From: Sphingobium chlorophenolicum
GTDB taxonomy: Bacteria > Pseudomonadota > Alphaproteobacteria > Sphingomonadales > Sphingomonadaceae
Direction: 5' to 3'
Length of the DNA: 64,000 nt
Assembly: GCF_000722875.1 (NCBI RefSeq)
Contig: NZ_JFHR01000018.1
Location: 1 to 64,000 of the forward strand
In this document: in pieces, positions 8,299-18,365 of the stretch
Layout of the letters: every line of letters starts with the position of its first letter
How positions within the stretch are numbered: position 1 is the first letter of the stretch
Translations under genes and position numbers: made by a program
Notes under the pieces: generated by a model
Told to the model about the DNA's origin: nothing
The model's database searches: none
Seen by the model: only the letters and a program-made list of their open reading frames with translations

Positions 8299-9110
8299 CG
8301 ATCCTGGTGACCGGTGCGACCGGATTGGTCGGTGAACGCCTAGTACCGCGCCTGGTTGAGGCAGGACAGGACTGCCGCGTCCTAGTTCGGCCAGGCAAAA
8401 CTGCGCCTGACGGAGTGCGGGCTGTGCAGGGCGATCTTTTCGATCCCGCATCGCTGGCAGGCGCGGTCGCTGGCGTTTCGGCAGTGGTCCATCTGGCAGC
8501 TGTGTTTCGCACGCAGGACACCGACCTGATTTGGAAGAGCAACCTGGAGGGCACGCGCGGCCTGATCGCCGCTGTGCTCGCCCACGCCCCCACAGCGCGT
8601 TTCCTGATGGCGAGCACTTCCAACGTCTACAACAAGAACAGCCCGCAACCGGGACGCGAAACCGATGCGGTCGAGCCGAACGAGGCCTATCCCGCCAGCA
8701 AGGTCGCAGCCGAGCTTTCGCTGCGACAAAGCGGCCTAAATTGGGCGGTCGTTCGGTTTCCCTTCGTTTATGGTGATGGCGACGGCCATCTGGAGATGCT
8801 GCCGAAGCATCTGGGCGCCTTCGGATTTCACCCGGCCAACCGAATGAGCACCATCCATCACCGCGATATCGCGACCGCGATTGAGCTGGCTTTGGGAGGC
8901 GCGTTCGATGGCCGCATAGTCAACGTGTCGGACGAGGCGCCCACAACGATCTACGAACTGGTCAAACTGGTCGGCCACACGATGGCCCCGTCCTCGGAAC
9001 CGATGCAGAACCCGTGGCACCTTCATGTCGACGGCTCGCTTGCGCGAAGCCTCGGTTTTCAATCGACTGTGAGGACTGTCTACCAAGCTCACCAGGAAGG
9101 AATACTCTGA
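8295..9110 (+). CDS. NAD(P)-dependent epimerase/dehydratase (extended SDR)
   Basis: 271 aa. Rossmann glycine motif TGATGLVG at residues 6-13, DLFD (nucleotide binding), HLAAVF, and the catalytic YPASK (YxxxK) near residue 135 preceded by ASTSNVY. Length fits a short extended SDR acting on a nucleotide sugar, a flavonoid-like ketone or similar; the substrate cannot be read from the sequence. Four-base overlap with marR; controlled by it in all likelihood. An ordinary metabolic operon among repair and defence genes, probably carried as cargo. Confidence 0.85.
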   Translation: MTILVTGATGLVGERLVPRLVEAGQDCRVLVRPGKTAPDGVRAVQGDLFDPASLAGAVAGVSAVVHLAAVFRTQDTDLIWKSNLEGTRGLIAAVLAHAPTARFLMASTSNVYNKNSPQPGRETDAVEPNEAYPASKVAAELSLRQSGLNWAVVRFPFVYGDGDGHLEMLPKHLGAFGFHPANRMSTIHHRDIATAIELALGGAFDGRIVNVSDEAPTTIYELVKLVGHTMAPSSEPMQNPWHLHVDGSLARSLGFQSTVRTVYQAHQEGIL

Positions 9111-9226
9111 AGCTACGGCGTGAGAAGCCAACGGCAGCGCTCGCAACGACCGCCGACCTGCTGGTGCTCGAGGCTCGTCGGAAGAACAAGCTGCAGAGGC
9201 GTGAGATGGAGTTCAACATCAACTGA
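9107..9226 (+). pseudogene. Possible remnant downstream of the epimerase
   Basis: Forty open codons in the frame following the epimerase stop, reading KLRREKPTAALATTADLL... and ending EMEFNIN at TGA 9224-9226. The composition is protein-like, but there is no ATG/GTG/TTG start beyond the epimerase end and no ribosome site. It could be the tail of a gene fused by deletion. Weak call. Confidence 0.2.
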
Positions 9227-9247
9227 CGCCCGATGGGCATCGCCTCC

Positions 9248-9853
9248 CTAGGCGACGCGTCCGAGCGCACGCTTCACGCGCGGCGTGATCGTATAGACCG
9301 CTTCGCGCTGGGCACCCCGGTTCTCGTGGTCGACGCGGTACCCCTGATAATGGCGGCGGACCAAGCCAGCTCGAACGAGATCCGAGACAGCGCGGCTGAC
9401 GTTGGTGCGTCCCGAATGCCGAAGGCGGGCACGCACCCCTTCCGCAATCATCTCTTCGGCTTGCTCGTCGTCAACCGGCAATACGCCTTTCCGTGCAAGC
9501 TCAGCGCGAACTTGGTTGACCACGGCGACGCGTCGCGCATCGCGCTGTGCCATTGGCATCAGCGCGTCGCTCAACCAGTCTCGGATTGCGATCACGCGAC
9601 CGTCCTCGCGGACATAGGGGCCAGCGCTATCGCTCTGCCCAGCCGCGCGAGCGATCAGATTGAGGACCATGAAGGTATAGCGAGGTCGCGCAGATACGTC
9701 GGCGAGCCGTTCGAGTACGCCCGGCAGGTCGATTTCGATGTCGTTCGCTGCTTCAGTTCGCGGCTGCGCTCCCTCGCGCAGCTGTGCGATTTCCGAGGGC
9801 AGATCACTCTGCTCAGCGGCATGATCCATCGTGAAGAGGTCCGGCTGGAACAT
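9248..9853 (-). CDS. Unrecognised DNA-binding-like protein with C-terminal winged helix
   Basis: 201 aa from ATG 9853 (MFQPDLFTMDH). The C-terminal ~80 residues have the look of a winged helix: GRTNVSRAVSDLVRAGLV as the recognition region, GYRVDHENRGAQREAVYTI as the wing. The first part is acidic, followed by a helical domain. No family recognised. Start is uncertain: the frame is open to GTG 9931 inside the palindrome at 9925-9960, and no start has a good ribosome site. A separate out-of-frame ATG at 9881 has a strong GGGAAGGG and would encode a 22-residue leader ending at 9813, which may couple translation. Divergent from the next gene; a regulator of the pair is plausible. Confidence 0.6.
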   Translation of the reverse strand: MFQPDLFTMDHAAEQSDLPSEIAQLREGAQPRTEAANDIEIDLPGVLERLADVSARPRYTFMVLNLIARAAGQSDSAGPYVREDGRVIAIRDWLSDALMPMAQRDARRVAVVNQVRAELARKGVLPVDDEQAEEMIAEGVRARLRHSGRTNVSRAVSDLVRAGLVRRHYQGYRVDHENRGAQREAVYTITPRVKRALGRVA

Positions 9854-9924
9854 GGAACATTTCAAGCACGAACGCGCCCATTTGTGAATCCCTTCCCTGT
9901 ATTTTCTCTGCCCTTTAATCACCC

Positions 9925-9960
9925 GTGACACTTTACCAGGCTCTCCGGGTAAAGTGTCAC
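9925..9960. promoter_or_regulatory. Perfect 13-bp inverted repeat between divergent genes
   Basis: GTGACACTTTACC at 9925-9937 and its exact reverse complement at 9948-9960, 10-base centre. Lies 62 bases upstream of the plus-strand gene at 10023 and 71 bases upstream of the minus-strand ATG 9853. Such a long perfect palindrome is most likely an operator for the winged-helix protein encoded next to it, or a replication/partition site. Confidence 0.6.
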
Positions 9961-10022
9961 TGCTGGTTCTCCGAGTGTGCCGATCGTCGTGGGAATGCCG
10001 GGCGAAAAATGGACGCGTGCGA

Positions 10023-11798
10023 ATGGAAGAAGACTGGTGGCCGGACCTGCTGGCCCATATCCCGATCGAGGACCCGTGGGCCGAACCCGACGTGCTGGTC
10101 GCGGAGATCCGCAGCTACGATGACCCCTGGATCCCGGGGACGCGCATCCTTTGGTCCGCGTTGGTTCCTACCGCCGATTTCGATGCCCTCAACGGCCAGC
10201 TTATCGCCTTCAACTATGAGGTTGAATCGACCGGGCGCCCCGGCCCCGGCCGCAATGTCGCCGGGTCGGTCAATCCGCGGTTCTGGATCGGTGCCTATGC
10301 CGACGGACAGCGCATCGAATGCGAGCCGCTGATTCTGGGCTGGGAGAACCACAACCACTCGGCGATGGTACTCGACCCCAAATTTGCGATGACTTACGGC
10401 CTCATGCCGCGGGCGTTGAGCGATGGGTCAATTCATTGGGACAATCCTGCGGAACCCGAGTTCGATGTGGCCCGTGTCAGCGCACCGTCGATCTATGCCG
10501 ACCTCCAGCAATCCGGCGCCCGAGCGACTGTCTCGCGTGACTATCTCCAGGACTATTTGAGCCTGCGCGGTATGGAGCTGGTCCAGGTCTACTGGGAAAG
10601 TCGCCACGGCCCTGTTGATGCCGCCGCCAACGCGCTGCTCGGCGATCGCCAGCAAGCGAACGAGAAGCTGCGGACGCGTGAAGTGGACGTTCGCCGTCGG
10701 CGCGAGGGCGGCTTCTTCGCGCAGGTCTGGGGCGCGCGGCACATAGCCCGGCCGGGTCCGCTGCCGATTACCAACAACCCCCTTGAGGAGACCGGGCTTT
10801 CTTGGCCGGGCATAGAGGAACCGGTCACGATGACGGTCGCTCAGCGCTTCCGCCCATGGGACCATGTCTATGTCCGCGACACGGTGCTTGGCATCTATGA
10901 AGGAAGGCCCGGCTTTAACGTCGGAGCGGAGGATGGACATGTCGGTTACGGCAACCAGTGGAGCGTTGGCCCGACGAGAAGGGTTGGACGCGACGTTATC
11001 CAGCTTGAGGTGCGCAAGCTCTACGAGGGCACGCCGGCGCGAGTGGTTCAACACTTCCACGACCACGCGGTCATGCCGACCCCCGAATTGCTGTCCGCGC
11101 AAAGCCACCAGGCGCGGAATGTCGGTGTTCGCGCAAAGGAGCTTGTCTACGGTGTCGCCGACATCGGGGCCATGCTCTGCGGGCTTGCCGCGATGTTTGG
11201 TCTCGATGCGGTCGGGACCGAAGACTACGTGGGGCTGGACCGCGCCTGGTTGACGCCCAACGGGTGGTGGAACGGCTCGCATGTCGAGCCAATCCTGCAC
11301 CATATCCCGGCCGATCTTTCGCGGGCCGATTTTCTGGCCCGGTGCCTCGATCTCGACAAGCTGCTGGTCGAGCCGCTCGCGGAACGGCGGCTTCGCCCAC
11401 TCGTGCTGGCTTTCGGGACACCCGCGGATAAGATCAACGACTTTCGCGGACTGAAGCTCCTGGATCGGCTGATTTGCCTTTGCAATGTCGCGATCGATGC
11501 CGCGTTGGTTCCGTGGCAGGCCGGCGACGAAATCATTCGCCGCTACGCCGAGGATGGGAGCGAACCGTCGCGACCGCTCGTGAAGCTCTTCGCCCTCTCC
11601 GACCTTCGGCAGGCCGCTGGGCACAGGAAGGATCCGGATGTCGTGATACCATCTGCGCTTGAGCGCTTCGGCCTGGACATGAACGCGGCACGCGGAGGCT
11701 GGGGGTTTGTGCTCGACGAAGTCTACGACCAGCTTTCCGCGCAACTCGCACAGATCCACGCGACGCTTGTCGGCGTGATGAGAATCTCCGCCGGGTAG
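10023..11798 (+). CDS. Large hypothetical protein, family not recognised
   Basis: 591 aa, soluble, no signal peptide or membrane helix. Begins MEEDWWPDLLAHIPIEDPW; rich in Trp and His. A central stretch of about 110 residues has an alternating beta pattern, and the last ~200 residues are helical with LLDRLICLCNVAIDAAL and FVLDEVYDQLSAQLAQIHA. No catalytic signature is obvious; the C-terminal part resembles HEPN-like or AbiV-like helical modules only in general character. ATG 10023 is used because upstream in-frame codons run into the palindrome; ribosome site is weak. Convergent with the PIN-like gene (6 bases between stops), which suggests a two-gene cassette of defence or toxin type. Confidence 0.65.
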   Translation: MEEDWWPDLLAHIPIEDPWAEPDVLVAEIRSYDDPWIPGTRILWSALVPTADFDALNGQLIAFNYEVESTGRPGPGRNVAGSVNPRFWIGAYADGQRIECEPLILGWENHNHSAMVLDPKFAMTYGLMPRALSDGSIHWDNPAEPEFDVARVSAPSIYADLQQSGARATVSRDYLQDYLSLRGMELVQVYWESRHGPVDAAANALLGDRQQANEKLRTREVDVRRRREGGFFAQVWGARHIARPGPLPITNNPLEETGLSWPGIEEPVTMTVAQRFRPWDHVYVRDTVLGIYEGRPGFNVGAEDGHVGYGNQWSVGPTRRVGRDVIQLEVRKLYEGTPARVVQHFHDHAVMPTPELLSAQSHQARNVGVRAKELVYGVADIGAMLCGLAAMFGLDAVGTEDYVGLDRAWLTPNGWWNGSHVEPILHHIPADLSRADFLARCLDLDKLLVEPLAERRLRPLVLAFGTPADKINDFRGLKLLDRLICLCNVAIDAALVPWQAGDEIIRRYAEDGSEPSRPLVKLFALSDLRQAAGHRKDPDVVIPSALERFGLDMNAARGGWGFVLDEVYDQLSAQLAQIHATLVGVMRISAG

Positions 11799-11804
11799 CC
11801 GATA

Positions 11805-12668
11805 TCAAGCCTGCGGCGCTCCTCCCAACGCCTGCGGCAGTACCCAATCTTCACCGACATAGGCCCCATAGCGCCGGAGAATGCCGCGGGCGGTGCGAGA
11901 CGTGTCCCAGACCAGCCCGTCGGTGCTTAGCACGCCGTTGAAATAGGTGCTCAACGCGGCAAGCTGCATGTCGATGACGTCGTTTATGCGCAGATGATGG
12001 GCACGCCCCGTCTGGCGCCCGGTCTGCACCCAGAGGATGTAGTAGACCATCATGCACAGCGAATAGCGGAAGGCGAACATGCCGCGGGCCTGGGTCAGCT
12101 TGATGCCTTTGCGCCGGGGCAGCGGCTGATTGTCGACGAAGAAACGGGCGGTCGTTTCCTTGAGAAGCCGGAACAGGATTTCGCGAGTCTCATCGCTCAC
12201 ATTTGCGCCGGTCCGCAGCTCCTTGATTTGGGGCTGCTTGAACTCTTTGGTGATGTCGACGAGCGCTTCTTCGAGCCCCTCCATCTGCTTGCCCAGCTCG
12301 GCGATGACGTTGACGGCTTCCTGCTCGAGTTCGGCCATTCGAGCCTTCAGGGCGTCCGAGGGCGGCAACTCCCTCAGCCCCTTCATGATGTGGTCGAGCT
12401 CGACCCCACCTTCATAATCGAACAGGAGATCGACGTCTGAGGGCGACGCGATATCGAATTCCAGCAGCTTGTGGGTCCGCTTCAATAGGAAGACCTGATT
12501 GGGAAAGGCCGACGCGATCAGCAGCGACTCGCGTGAGGTCGAGAGCGCGTTGCGTTTGCGCATCTCGATGAGCGTCAGGTCCGAAAGCACGATGTGATGG
12601 TCGCGCGACGCTACGAGATAGGCGCGGAGATCGGGATTCCTGAGCGCGTTTGAGTCAGCGAGGAGCAT
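11805..12668 (-). CDS. PIN-domain-like protein
   Basis: 287 aa. N-terminal MLLADSNALRNPDL (acidic start of a PIN fold), then LSDLTLIEMRKRN with the second acidic pair, and near the C-terminus INDVIDMQLAALSTYFNGVLSTD, which matches the PIN pattern of an Asp-rich helix followed by a strand ending in STD. The middle contains a long charged helix. PIN proteins are Mg-dependent RNases. ATG 12668 is preferred over 12674 because GGAGG is seven bases upstream of the former and touches the latter. No antitoxin-like small gene is adjacent; the convergent 591-aa gene is the only candidate partner. Confidence 0.65.
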   Translation of the reverse strand: MLLADSNALRNPDLRAYLVASRDHHIVLSDLTLIEMRKRNALSTSRESLLIASAFPNQVFLLKRTHKLLEFDIASPSDVDLLFDYEGGVELDHIMKGLRELPPSDALKARMAELEQEAVNVIAELGKQMEGLEEALVDITKEFKQPQIKELRTGANVSDETREILFRLLKETTARFFVDNQPLPRRKGIKLTQARGMFAFRYSLCMMVYYILWVQTGRQTGRAHHLRINDVIDMQLAALSTYFNGVLSTDGLVWDTSRTARGILRRYGAYVGEDWVLPQALGGAPQA

Positions 12669-12845
12669 GGACATTCCTCCAAGCTACCGCGCGAGATCAT
12701 CTTTTGAACGCGAAATGCGCTTGCCTGGGTTGGGGGCCCCTGAAGCAGGAGCCGAAGGACGATCGATACGAGCGCCTTGACTCTCATCCGCATGCCATGA
12801 AACAAAAGGGGAACAGAATCACTGCTGCCGAGTCTCTTGAATGCC

Positions 12846-13577
12846 ATGCGTCAATCCGCCGTCCTCGAAGATTTGCGAGCGCGCATCGCGCGTATCGAGG
12901 GCGTAGGCGTCCGCCACGACGCGCTTCCGTTCGGCATCGACGAACTGGATCAGCACCTGCCGGGCGGCGGCATTGCAGCAGGTGCGCTCCACGAAATGGC
13001 GGGCAGCCCCGATCTGGCCGACGATGCGAGCGCGACCGTTTTCCTCGCAGGGATCCTGGCACGGATGGAGGGACCGGTCTTCTGGTGCCTGCGCTGGCGC
13101 GACCTGTTCGAACCTGCGCTTCACCTTGCGGGTCTTCATCCTGACCGCGTGATCTATGTTGAAGCCGGCAGCGACACCAATGTCCTGCTGGCGATGGAGG
13201 AATGCCTGCGGCATGCCGGCATTGCGGGTGTCGTCGGCGAGGTCGGGAAATATTCGACCACTGCGTCCAAACGCCTGCAGCTGGCAGCCGAGAGCTCGGG
13301 CGTAGCGGCGTTCGTTTTCCGCCGCGCGGCGAAAGCCGAGCAGGTTGCCGAGGGAACGGCTGCGGTGACGCGCTGGCGGGTGACGGCTGCGCCGAGCGAG
13401 GATCTTGGGATTCCGAGCCTTGGGCGGCCGCGGTGGCGGGTCGATTTGGAACGTGTACGCGGCGGCAACCCGCACGCCTGGATTGTGGAGGCGTGCGATG
13501 CGACGGGTCGTATCGCTCTTCCTGCCGCACTGGTCGACCGACCGGCTGCGGCGGAAGATCGCAAAATTGTCGCCTGA
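12846..13577 (+). CDS. imuA: ImuA, mutasome accessory protein (RecA-like)
   Basis: 243 aa. N-terminal LPFGIDELDQHLPGGGIAAGALHEM is the ImuA form of a RecA-like region; FLAGILARMEGPVFWCLRW and YVEAGSDTNVLLAMEECLRH follow the family order. ImuA assists the ImuB/DnaE2 translesion polymerases in error-prone repair and damage-induced mutagenesis. ATG 12846 is chosen; a TTG nine bases upstream is possible. The gene overlaps imuB by 80 bases. I did not find a clear GTTC-N7-GTTC or GAAC-N7-GTTC LexA box upstream by eye. Confidence 0.9.
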   Translation: MRQSAVLEDLRARIARIEGVGVRHDALPFGIDELDQHLPGGGIAAGALHEMAGSPDLADDASATVFLAGILARMEGPVFWCLRWRDLFEPALHLAGLHPDRVIYVEAGSDTNVLLAMEECLRHAGIAGVVGEVGKYSTTASKRLQLAAESSGVAAFVFRRAAKAEQVAEGTAAVTRWRVTAAPSEDLGIPSLGRPRWRVDLERVRGGNPHAWIVEACDATGRIALPAALVDRPAAAEDRKIVA

Positions 13578-15054
13578 CCGCCGTGACGGACTGATCCTCG
13601 ATCGTCCGCTCGCGACAGCGATACCCGACCACGGGCGCCGTATCATCGCGGCGCTCGATGCGGATGCCCGCGCTCTCGGCATTCGGGCCGGCATGACCGT
13701 GACCAAGGCCCGCTCGTTGGCACCCGAGCTGCAGATTGTGGATGCGGAGCCTGATAATGATCTCCAAGGGCTCCGCGACCTCGCCCTCTGGGCCGGCCGG
13801 CGCTATTCGCCATTCGTGTCACCCGACGCACCCGACGGCATCTGGCTCGACATCACCGGCTGCGCAGGGCTTTTCGGCACCGAAAAGGCACTGCTGAAGG
13901 ATCTTCACCGGCGTATCGCGGGCTCTGGCCTCAGCCTGCAGATCGCGGTCGCGGATACCGCCGGCTGCGCCCACGCGGTCGCTCGGCATGTGCCCGCCGG
14001 TCGCCCGGTGACGATCGAGCCCGGCGCCCAGCGTGCGGCGATATCGATCCTTCCCATATCGGCATTGCGGCTGCCACTGAGCGACGTCGAGGGCCTGCGT
14101 CGGCTGGGGTTCGAACGGATCGAACAGCTTATCGGCACGCCCCGCGCGCCGCTCGCCAAACGGTTCGGACGCGAGCTGCATCGCCGCCTCGACCAGGCCC
14201 TGGGGCTGCTCCACGAGCCGATCGAGCCAATCTTCCCTGAGCATCTTCCCCAGGCTCGCCGCGGCTTCATGGAGCCGATCGCGACGCCAGAGGCCTTTGC
14301 CCAGGTCATCGGCGATCTCGTCGAGGATGTCGTTGGTCAACTCGCCTGCATCGGCAAAGGTGCCCGGCGGCTGGACTGTTATTTCCATCGCGTCGACGGC
14401 AACACCCAGGCGATCCGCGTCGGGACGGCGGCCGCCTCGCGCGACGCGTCACATCTCGCGAAACTACTGTGCGCGAAGATCGAAACGATCGAGCCGGGCC
14501 TCGGCATCGAGGCGATGACGCTGGTTACACCGCTGGCTGACGTGCTGGCGCCGCGACAGCGCGAAGGGCTTGAGAAGCGGGGCCGCGGCCCGGACCTTGG
14601 TGCCCTGGTCGACTCGCTAGCCAATCGGTTCGGCCAGCGGAACCTTCACCGGGCCCGGCCCCAGCCGAGCGTGATGCCGGAGCGATCGGTCGCGATCTCG
14701 CCCGCGCTGGCGAAGGAGAGCGGCGCAGGTTGGGACGATGATCTGCCCCGCCCCGCGCGGATGCTGGATCGGCCTGAGCCGATCGACGTCATCGCTCTGC
14801 TGCCTGATGACGCGCCGCGCCTCTTTGTCTGGCGTCGGAAGCGCTACCGGGTGACGCAGGGCGACGGTCCCGAGCGGCTCCACGGGGAGTGGTGGCGCGA
14901 GAGCGGGGACGAAGCGGGCAAGGCCCTTATCGTTCGCGATTATTATCAGGTCGAGACCGAGACAGGCGGCCGCTACTGGCTGTTCCGCCTCGGAGATGGG
15001 GCCAATCCGGCGACCGGGACAATGCGCTGGTTCATCCATGGTGCGTTTGCATGA
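13498..15054 (+). CDS. imuB: ImuB, Y-family-like mutasome hub protein
   Basis: 518 aa, usual ImuB size. Y-family fold from [15 protein letters not shown] through the palm ([14 protein letters not shown]) and helix-hairpin-helix ([16 protein letters not shown]). ImuB lacks polymerase activity because the palm acidic residues are incomplete; it links DnaE2 to the beta clamp. A clamp-binding-like segment is expected near residue 350-400. ATG 13498 has GGAGG six bases upstream. Stop overlaps the dnaE2 start (ATGA), so imuA-imuB-dnaE2 is one coupled operon. Confidence 0.93.
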   Translation: MRRVVSLFLPHWSTDRLRRKIAKLSPDRRDGLILDRPLATAIPDHGRRIIAALDADARALGIRAGMTVTKARSLAPELQIVDAEPDNDLQGLRDLALWAGRRYSPFVSPDAPDGIWLDITGCAGLFGTEKALLKDLHRRIAGSGLSLQIAVADTAGCAHAVARHVPAGRPVTIEPGAQRAAISILPISALRLPLSDVEGLRRLGFERIEQLIGTPRAPLAKRFGRELHRRLDQALGLLHEPIEPIFPEHLPQARRGFMEPIATPEAFAQVIGDLVEDVVGQLACIGKGARRLDCYFHRVDGNTQAIRVGTAAASRDASHLAKLLCAKIETIEPGLGIEAMTLVTPLADVLAPRQREGLEKRGRGPDLGALVDSLANRFGQRNLHRARPQPSVMPERSVAISPALAKESGAGWDDDLPRPARMLDRPEPIDVIALLPDDAPRLFVWRRKRYRVTQGDGPERLHGEWWRESGDEAGKALIVRDYYQVETETGGRYWLFRLGDGANPATGTMRWFIHGAFA

Positions 15055-18000
15055 GCACCGAAGAAGCCTGCTATGTCGAACTGCAGGTCACAACGCATTT
15101 CAGCTTCCTACGCGGTGCATCGTCGCCCGAGGAGCTGTTTGCGGCGGCCGCCCTACTCGGCATACCCGCGCTGGGCATCGTCGACCGGGGGTCTGTGGCC
15201 GGCATCGTTCGAGCATGGGATGCGGAACGCACCACCGGCGTCAGGGCGATCATCGGGTGCCGCGTCGATCTGAACGATGGGACGGCGCTCCTCCTCTACC
15301 CGACCGACCGCGCTGCTTACGGCCGAATGTGCCGGCTGCTGAGTGTCGGCAAGGAGCGAGCGGGCAAAGGCGGATGTCATCTCGATTGGCCAGATGTCGA
15401 GCAATGGAACGAGGGGATTATCGCGATCCTCAACCCCGATCGCGCCGACGTCGCCACCGAGATCGCGCTCGCTCGGACCAGGCGGATTTTCGGCGACCGG
15501 ACCTATCTTGCGCTTTCGGTCCGACGGCGGCCGAAAGACGCCATCCGCCTGCGCGATCTCGCGGCCCTCGCTGCGGCCGTGCGGGTGCCGACCGTCGCAA
15601 CCAACGACGTGCTTTATCACGCGCCCGATCGGCGGATGTTGCAAGACGTGGTCACCTGTGTCCGCGAGAAGTGCACGATCGACGAACTGGGTAATCGGCG
15701 CGAACGGTTCGCCGATCGGTATCTTAAGACCGGCGAGGAAATGGAGCGGCTCTTCCGGCGCTATCTCAAGGATGCGTCACCTGTTGCGCGCACGCTCGAG
15801 GTCGCCGCGCGCTGCGCCTTCAGTTTGGAAGAGCTTCGCTACCAGTATCCCGACGAGATCAGCGTCCCGGGTCGGACGCCGCAGGAGGAGCTAGAGCGCC
15901 TCACGTGGCAGAAGGCTCCGGAGCGCTATCCCGAGGGCGTGGACGACAAGGTCCGTGCGCAATTGGAGCACGAGCTGAAGCTCATCGCCGAACTGGAATA
16001 CGCGCCTTATTTCCTCACGGTTCATTCCATCGTGGCCGAGGCCCGTCGGCGCGAGATCCTCTGCCAAGGTCGGGGCTCCGCCGCGAACAGCGCTGTCTGC
16101 TATGTCCTCGGCATCACCTCGATCGATCCGGTGCGATCCGAGCTGCTCTTCGAACGGTTCGTCTCGGCCGAGCGGCGCGAGCCGCCGGATATCGACGTCG
16201 ATTTCGAGCATGAGCGGCGGGAAGAAGTGATCAAATGGATTTACGAGACTTATGGCCGCACCCATTCGGCGCTGACTGCGGTGGTCACCAGATATCGCGC
16301 CCGCGGTGCGGTCCGCGATGCCGGCAAGGCGCTCGGCCTGAGCGAGGATGTGACGGCCGGACTGTCCAGTTCGGTCTGGGCGTGGAGCCGAGAGGGCGTC
16401 GAGGAGAAGCATGCCGAGGAGCTTAATCTCGATCTCGGCGATCGACGCCTGGCTCTGACCCTGGAGCTGGCGCGTCAGCTCATCAACACCCCGCGTCATC
16501 TGTCTCAGCATCCGGGCGGCTTCGTCCTCACGCGCGACCGCCTGGACGAGTTGGTGCCGATCGAGCCTGCCGCCATGGAAGACCGGCAGGTGATCGAATG
16601 GGACAAGGACGATATCGATCTGCTCGGCTTCATGAAGGTCGACGTGCTGGCGCTGGGCATGCTGTCGTGCATGCGGCGCGCCTTCGAGTTCATGGAGAAC
16701 GACAAGGGCGTGAAGCTCGACCTTGCCACGATCCCGGCCGAGGATCCGGCGACTTACGCTATGATCCGCAAGGCCGATACGCTGGGGGTCTTCCAGATCG
16801 AAAGCCGAGCGCAGATGGCTTCCATTCCCTTGATGGCACCGCGGACCTTTTACGACCTCGTCATCCAGGTCGCGATTGTGAGGCCCGGCCCCATTCAGGG
16901 CGACATGGTCCATCCCTATCGCCGCCGGCGCAACGGGCAGGAAGAGGTCACCTATCCGACCGAGGAGCTGCGCCGTGTGCTCGAGAAGACATTGGGCGTA
17001 CCTCTGTTTCAGGAGCAGGCGATGCGCGTTGCCATCGAATGCGCCGGCTTCACGCCGAGCGAGGCAGACCTCCTGCGGCGGGCAATGGCGACCTTCAAAT
17101 TGACCGGAGGCGTCTCACATTTCCGGGACAAGCTCATCGACGGGATGGTCAGCCGCGGCTACGATCAGGAGTTCGCAGAGCGGACCTTCAAACAGATTGA
17201 GGGATTCGGCTCCTACGGTTTTCCAGAGAGCCACGCGGCAAGTTTCGCGCTGATCGCCTATGCGAGCAGTTGGGTGAAATGCCATCATCCAGACGCGTTC
17301 TGCGCTGCGTTGCTGAACGCCCAGCCCATGGGCTTCTATGCGCCTGCGCAGATCGTGCGCGATGCGCGCCAGCACGGCGTCGAGGTGCGGCCGATCGACG
17401 TCAATCATAGTCGCTGGGATTGCACGCTGGAGCCCGCGGGCGGCCGGTATCTCGCTGTCCGCCTCGGGCTTCGCATGGTGAAGGACCTCGCCAATACGGA
17501 CGCGGCGGCCATCGTCAAAGTGCGGGGCGACCAACCCTATGCAAGCGTGGAGGAGATCCAGCGCCGGGCCGGCGTGGGGCGCGGCGCGCTCGACCGCATT
17601 GGCGAAGCCGATGGGTTCGGATCGCTCGGGAACAGCCGGCGAGAGGGCCTTTGGAGTGTGAAGGGGCTCGGCAACGCTGCGCTACCCCTCTTCGCCGCCG
17701 CCGACGAGCGCGAAGGCAAGTTGCGCGACGAAGCGATCGAGCCGGAAGTGATCCTGGCCCCGATGGGCGTCGGCGCCGAGGTCGTCGAGGACTATCGCGC
17801 CTCCGGCCTCTCGCTGCGCGCCCATCCGCTTGCGTTTTTGAGAGACGAGCTGCGCAGCCGGAAGATGATCACGTGTGAAGAATTGCAGCGCGTAAAGGAT
17901 GGTCGGTGGATCGATCTCGCGGGCATCGTGCTGGTCAGGCAGAAACCGGGCTCCGCGAAGGGCGTCATGTTCATTACGCTTGAGGACGAGACTAACGTTG

Positions 18001-18365
18001 CGAACCTGGTCGTCTGGACAAACGTCTTCGAGAAGCACCGCCGCATCGTGCTGGGCGCGTCCATGATGGGCGTGCGTGGGCAGGTTCAGCGCGAGGGCGA
18101 GGTAATCCACGTGATCGCGCAGCGGCTTGATGACCTCTCTCCGCTGCTCGCGAGCGTCGGAAACCGCGCCGACGTCGCCGATATCTATCGGGTGAGCCGC
18201 GCCGACGTGGTGAAGAGCCCGATGCGTCCGGATCCTCGTGATCCGGGATCACCTCTCGGGCGCCAGCCCCGCGACATTTTCATCCCGGACCTGCGCATCG
18301 GGACCGGCATCGTGCCAAGCCGGCCGACCGAAGGCATCAAGATCAAACCACGCGACTTCCGCTGA
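15051..18365 (+). CDS. dnaE2: DnaE2, error-prone DNA polymerase III alpha subunit
   Basis: 1104 aa. N-terminal PHP domain ([19 protein letters not shown]), polymerase core with [16 protein letters not shown] carrying the catalytic Asp residues near 380-385, QHPGGFV, and [13 protein letters not shown] for the third Asp; C-terminal helix-hairpin-helix and OB fold ([21 protein letters not shown]). This is the mutasome polymerase that bypasses lesions, not the replicative DnaE1. ATG 15051 overlaps the imuB stop by four bases. Full length and apparently intact. Confidence 0.96.
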   Translation: MSTEEACYVELQVTTHFSFLRGASSPEELFAAAALLGIPALGIVDRGSVAGIVRAWDAERTTGVRAIIGCRVDLNDGTALLLYPTDRAAYGRMCRLLSVGKERAGKGGCHLDWPDVEQWNEGIIAILNPDRADVATEIALARTRRIFGDRTYLALSVRRRPKDAIRLRDLAALAAAVRVPTVATNDVLYHAPDRRMLQDVVTCVREKCTIDELGNRRERFADRYLKTGEEMERLFRRYLKDASPVARTLEVAARCAFSLEELRYQYPDEISVPGRTPQEELERLTWQKAPERYPEGVDDKVRAQLEHELKLIAELEYAPYFLTVHSIVAEARRREILCQGRGSAANSAVCYVLGITSIDPVRSELLFERFVSAERREPPDIDVDFEHERREEVIKWIYETYGRTHSALTAVVTRYRARGAVRDAGKALGLSEDVTAGLSSSVWAWSREGVEEKHAEELNLDLGDRRLALTLELARQLINTPRHLSQHPGGFVLTRDRLDELVPIEPAAMEDRQVIEWDKDDIDLLGFMKVDVLALGMLSCMRRAFEFMENDKGVKLDLATIPAEDPATYAMIRKADTLGVFQIESRAQMASIPLMAPRTFYDLVIQVAIVRPGPIQGDMVHPYRRRRNGQEEVTYPTEELRRVLEKTLGVPLFQEQAMRVAIECAGFTPSEADLLRRAMATFKLTGGVSHFRDKLIDGMVSRGYDQEFAERTFKQIEGFGSYGFPESHAASFALIAYASSWVKCHHPDAFCAALLNAQPMGFYAPAQIVRDARQHGVEVRPIDVNHSRWDCTLEPAGGRYLAVRLGLRMVKDLANTDAAAIVKVRGDQPYASVEEIQRRAGVGRGALDRIGEADGFGSLGNSRREGLWSVKGLGNAALPLFAAADEREGKLRDEAIEPEVILAPMGVGAEVVEDYRASGLSLRAHPLAFLRDELRSRKMITCEELQRVKDGRWIDLAGIVLVRQKPGSAKGVMFITLEDETNVANLVVWTNVFEKHRRIVLGASMMGVRGQVQREGEVIHVIAQRLDDLSPLLASVGNRADVADIYRVSRADVVKSPMRPDPRDPGSPLGRQPRDIFIPDLRIGTGIVPSRPTEGIKIKPRDFR

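Noticed and set aside
12690..12845. LexA box upstream of imuA
   Set aside because: No GTTC-N7-GTTC or GAAC-N7-GTTC pattern was found by eye; near matches such as GAACGCGAAATGCG fail in the second half.
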